Source: Phycisphaerales bacterium (lineage in GTDB: Bacteria; Planctomycetota; Phycisphaerae; Phycisphaerales; UBA1924). Taken from it: DNA of 64,000 bases. The DNA lies in NCBI GenBank assembly GCA_027019265.1, contig JALUWX010000119.1, positions 62,001 to 126,000 on the forward strand, written 5' to 3'. The notes beneath the pieces were generated by a model. That model saw only the letters and a list, made by a program, of their open reading frames with translations. It made no database searches and was not told the DNA's origin. Each line of letters begins with the position of its first letter. Position 1 is the first letter of the stretch. The position numbers and the translations under genes are program-made. Of the stretch, positions 61,169-64,000 are shown in pieces.

Positions 61169-63662
61169 CGACCCGTCGCACCAGACACCAACCCACACCC
61201 GACGCGCATCCAAACGCCGTCCGTCGCGCCTTGCGCTCGTCCTCCTCTACCTCATCATCCTGATCCCGAGTTCCCTCTCCGGATCCGCAGCACGACTCCA
61301 GCGCATCTCCGACATCCCCGACCGGGCCGACGTCCCGATGCGCCGCGCCGACGGCTCCATCATCGACCACCGATCCGTCCTCATCGATTGGGATCGGTAC
61401 CCACCATCCGAAACCGACCAAAGCCTCCCCCCCATCCTCCTCATCCACGGCGCCCCCGGCGACAAATCCAACTTCCGCGAACTCGCCCCCCTCATCGCAC
61501 AGCACGGGTACCCCGTCTATTCCATCTCCCTCCCGGGCAATGGAGACTCCTCCTCCGCGCCCAACCTCTCTATCGAGACCCAAGCCCGCTACGCGCTCGA
61601 CTTCCTCGCGCATTTCGACATCGAACGCGCCCACGTCCTCGGATGGTCCAACGGCGGCGCCGTCGCGATCCACATGGCGCACCACGCCCCCGAACGCATC
61701 GCCTCCATCACCATGCTCGCGTCCATCGGGGTCCAGGAGACCGAGGGCTCGGGCTCCTACACCTTCGAACACTTCAAATACGCTGTCGGGCTCGCACTCA
61801 TCGGGTACGCGCCCGAGCTCATCCCCCACTTCGGACACCTCGGCTCCATCGAATCCCGCACCGGGTGGCTCTGGGGATTCTGGGACACCGACCAGCGCCC
61901 CATGCGCAACCTCATGTCCTCCAACACCACCCCCACCCTCATCCTCCACGGCGACGACGACTTCCTCGTTCCCTATTGGGCGGCGCGCACCCACCACGAG
62001 GTCATGCACACCTCGTCCCGGCTCGTCATGATCGACGGGACCCACTTCATGCCCTTCCTCCAGCCCGAACTCGCCGCCGAACACATCGTCGCGCACCTCG
62101 ACCGACACAACGAACCCGGAGTCTCGCCCCTCACCGGCACCCTCGACCTCTCCTCGATGAATGGGCTCGACCGTCCCCCCGGGCTCCTCCACACCCTCGG
62201 CGCATGGATCGGATCCGTCCCCTGGTTCATCCAGATCCCGATCATCACGCTCCTCGCGCGCCGCTTCCCGTTCGTGACCCTCACCATCACGACCCTCTTC
62301 GTCGGGCTCCTCCGCATCGACTTCGGGGTCGCGCTCCTCGCGCTCCTCATCGCACGCGCCTGGTACCTCACGACCACCTCCAACATCCTCGACCGACCCC
62401 GCTCGACCCTGAGCTTCATCCGCGCGATTGTGTTCTTCGTCGTCGCGTATCTCATCGCAACGATCGCGCTCTCCCCGTTCGCCGCCCCGGCGCGGGAAGC
62501 GAACATCGTCGTCTCCTTCAGCGCCGCGATCGTCCTCGCCGCGCTCCTCAACCTCCTCCGCCTCCTCCCCACCACACTCGGCCGCGCCCGAATCCGCGGC
62601 GCCCTCGACCGCATCACCCACCCCGAGTACTGGCCCACCCTCCTCCTCTACCTCCCCGTCCTCCGGCGCGGCGCGTCCCTCATCCTCCGAGGACAAGGGC
62701 TCGCCTTCCTCACCAACGTCAACCCCGGGTTCGGTTGCGGCGGCGGCATTGTGGACGAACGCAAATCCGACCTCCACCCCCGCTTCGCCCCATCCCCCGA
62801 ACTCCTCGACCTCGAGCCCCTCCGCGCAAACGACCCCGACCGACTCACCCGCGCCACAACCCTCGCGTCCACCCTCGGGGGTTACCCGATCATCGCCAAA
62901 CCCGACTCGGGACAGCACGGGGTTGGGGTTAAACTCTGCAACAACGAACCCGCGCTCCTTGCCCACCTCCGCGCCTCTACCCAAGACCTCGTCCTCCAGC
63001 GCTACCACCCCGGACCCATCGAAGTCGGGATCACCTGGGCGCGCGACCCGCGCACCATCACCGACCCCGACTTCACCGGACCCCAGGGCTCCATCATCGG
63101 GATCAACCTCAAGCACCTCCCCACGATCACCGGGGACGGCAAGCGCCCTATCCGCGCCCTCATCATGCGCGACAAACGACTCCGCCGACAGATGAACGTC
63201 CTCTTCCGGGCGATGCGCCCCCGGCTCGACGACATCCCCGATCAGGGCCAAACCGTCGTCCTCGGCGCCGCAGCCAACCACGCGCAGGGCGCCACCTTCC
63301 TCGACGGCTCACACCTCATCACCCCAGAGCTCAACGACACCATCACGCGCATCGCCTCGTCCTTCGCCGACGACCAGGACAGCCCCTTCGACATCGGGCG
63401 CTTCGATGTGCGCTGCACCTCCCTCGAAGACCTCGCGCACGCGCGGAACCTCGGGATCATCGAGCTCAACGGGATCACCGCCGAGCCCGCGCACCTCTAC
63501 GACCCCGACAAACCCCTCCGCTGGCGCTGGGCGCAGCTCTCTGACTACTGGAACCGGGTGCACGACCTCGCGCGCGCGCGACAAGCCACGAGCACGGGCA
63601 ACCCCATCTCCCACGCGCAGATCATCACCATGACTGCGCGCAACGCCTCGGCCTTCATCTGA
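61161..63662 (+). CDS. Membrane fusion protein: alpha/beta hydrolase + TM segments + ATP-grasp ligase-like domain
   Basis: The 833-residue product has three parts. An N-terminal TM helix (residues 24-42) leads into an alpha/beta hydrolase (about 80-310) with oxyanion motif LLIHGAPGD, nucleophile Ser163 (GWSNGG), Asp267 (HGDDDFLVP) and His295 (DGTHFMPF). Residues 355-470 form about four hydrophobic segments. From about 489 (EYWPTLLLYLPV), a carboxylate-amine ligase-like ATP-grasp region follows with YPIIAKPDSGQHGVGV, LPTITGDGKRPIRALI, ANHAQGATF, DIGRFDVRC and the metal-binding Glu768/Asn770 (IIELNGITAEPAHLYDP). Each domain is known; this combination is not one I recognise. The gene overlaps rlmN by eight bases, so they are likely co-transcribed. 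Confidence 0.82.
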   Translation: MADDPSHQTPTHTRRASKRRPSRLALVLLYLIILIPSSLSGSAARLQRISDIPDRADVPMRRADGSIIDHRSVLIDWDRYPPSETDQSLPPILLIHGAPGDKSNFRELAPLIAQHGYPVYSISLPGNGDSSSAPNLSIETQARYALDFLAHFDIERAHVLGWSNGGAVAIHMAHHAPERIASITMLASIGVQETEGSGSYTFEHFKYAVGLALIGYAPELIPHFGHLGSIESRTGWLWGFWDTDQRPMRNLMSSNTTPTLILHGDDDFLVPYWAARTHHEVMHTSSRLVMIDGTHFMPFLQPELAAEHIVAHLDRHNEPGVSPLTGTLDLSSMNGLDRPPGLLHTLGAWIGSVPWFIQIPIITLLARRFPFVTLTITTLFVGLLRIDFGVALLALLIARAWYLTTTSNILDRPRSTLSFIRAIVFFVVAYLIATIALSPFAAPAREANIVVSFSAAIVLAALLNLLRLLPTTLGRARIRGALDRITHPEYWPTLLLYLPVLRRGASLILRGQGLAFLTNVNPGFGCGGGIVDERKSDLHPRFAPSPELLDLEPLRANDPDRLTRATTLASTLGGYPIIAKPDSGQHGVGVKLCNNEPALLAHLRASTQDLVLQRYHPGPIEVGITWARDPRTITDPDFTGPQGSIIGINLKHLPTITGDGKRPIRALIMRDKRLRRQMNVLFRAMRPRLDDIPDQGQTVVLGAAANHAQGATFLDGSHLITPELNDTITRIASSFADDQDSPFDIGRFDVRCTSLEDLAHARNLGIIELNGITAEPAHLYDPDKPLRWRWAQLSDYWNRVHDLARARQATSTGNPISHAQIITMTARNASAFI

Positions 63663-63679
63663 CCCCACCTCGATCTAGA

Positions 63680-64000
63680 TCAGGGCTGGAGTCGCGTCGC
63701 GCTCCACGATCCGAAGCTGAAGTCATCCCCCTCGCGCGTCATCTCTCGCGTCCACAGCGCCCGATCATGGATCCGACCCGTGTCCCCGCACCACAGCTCC
63801 ACGCGCCGCGGGTACAACCGGAACCCGCCCCAATGCGGCGGCCGTGCAATCTCCGGCGCCTTCTCGTCCCCGTGCACGATGGAATCGAGATCCAGCCCCA
63901 TCTCGTCCATCTTCTTCGCGACTTTGTCGAGCATCGCCTGACGAGACCCGATGGGCTCCGACTGATCGCTCGCCCACGCCCCGAGCTGCGACTCCCAGCG
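63680..64000 (-). CDS. pdxH: Pyridoxamine 5'-phosphate oxidase, C-terminal part (cut by window end)
   Basis: PdxH oxidises pyridoxamine or pyridoxine 5'-phosphate to PLP with FMN. The visible 106 residues begin ESQLGAWASDQSEPIGSRQAML and end in RPPHWGGFRLYPRRVELWCGDTGRIHDRALWTRE...SWSATRLQP, matching the C-terminal FMN- and PLP-binding part of the family (QS..I.SR; PP.WGG.R..P...E.W.....R.HDR; W...RL.P). The frame is open to the right edge; the track shows only an internal ATG at 63934. It is convergent with the fusion-protein gene, 17 bases apart. Confidence 0.93.
   Translation of the reverse strand, partial: RWESQLGAWASDQSEPIGSRQAMLDKVAKKMDEMGLDLDSIVHGDEKAPEIARPPHWGGFRLYPRRVELWCGDTGRIHDRALWTREMTREGDDFSFGSWSATRLQP

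Overview
The window is a high-GC (roughly 63-66 % by eye), gene-dense bacterial chromosome segment with 45 supported protein genes (two cut by the window edges), no rRNA or tRNA genes, and no insertion sequence, phage or CRISPR. The best guess for the host is a planctomycete of the Phycisphaerae type. The grounds are an exosortase with an EpsI-like partner, a secreted protein ending in a C...GC-bounded dockerin-like tail, an EF-G-2 type GTPase, a pseudopilin with a C-terminal DGH motif, and a SecG with a long acidic tail. This is inference from gene content; no 16S gene is present to confirm it.

Layout. 0-0.45 kb: start of lipA on the minus strand. 0.75-13.9 kb: one plus-strand surface-polysaccharide and exosortase locus: Wza-like export lipoprotein, exosortase, EpsI-like protein, a 1539-aa membrane-anchored TPR protein, a Wzz/Wzc-like protein with a degenerate kinase domain, a sugar-nucleotide epimerase and a GT4 polyprenyl-phosphate sugar-1-phosphate transferase. 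Several of these genes overlap by 4 bases. 13.9-15.6 kb: a flavin-dependent halogenase-like enzyme. 15.8-19.1 kb: tpiA-secG-yicC-kinase run. 19.1-25.5 kb: minus-strand HD hydrolase, GH35-like enzyme, GNAT and glmS. 25.7-29.2 kb: carB. 29.4-43 kb: mixed housekeeping and envelope genes (DNA glycosylase, Deg protease with cupin, methyltransferase, PfkB kinase, two-NTF2 protein, compact PqiA/PqiB pair, glnS, old yellow enzyme, gltX, pseudopilin with a tail-anchored partner). 43.3-64 kb: EF-G-2-like GTPase, LVIVD/dockerin secreted protein, two class V aminotransferases around an S9 peptidase, M32 carboxypeptidase, rsmE, an acidic membrane protein, a gluzincin peptidase coupled to asnS, an RlmN/Cfr-family enzyme, an alpha/beta-hydrolase/ATP-grasp membrane fusion, and the C-terminal part of pdxH.

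How the genes work together. The 0.75-13.9 kb locus is the only clear multi-gene system. The GT4 enzyme would prime a lipid-linked sugar, the epimerase would supply a sugar nucleotide, the Wzz/Wzc-like and Wza-like proteins would set chain length and export, and exosortase plus EpsI-like protein would process and anchor surface proteins. The TPR protein probably scaffolds assembly. GlmS elsewhere in the window feeds amino-sugar synthesis. Most other genes are housekeeping.

The points most worth following up are the loss of all three Walker motifs in the Wzc-like protein, the hydrolase-TM-ATP-grasp fusion at the right end, the GH35 protein with Asp at the nucleophile position, the stand-alone halogenase-like enzyme, and several structured non-coding stretches (glmS leader, EF-G leader, carB 3' region and the 22.5-22.9 kb gap). 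G-over-C skew on the plus strand changes sign gradually across the window, as expected near a replication terminus.
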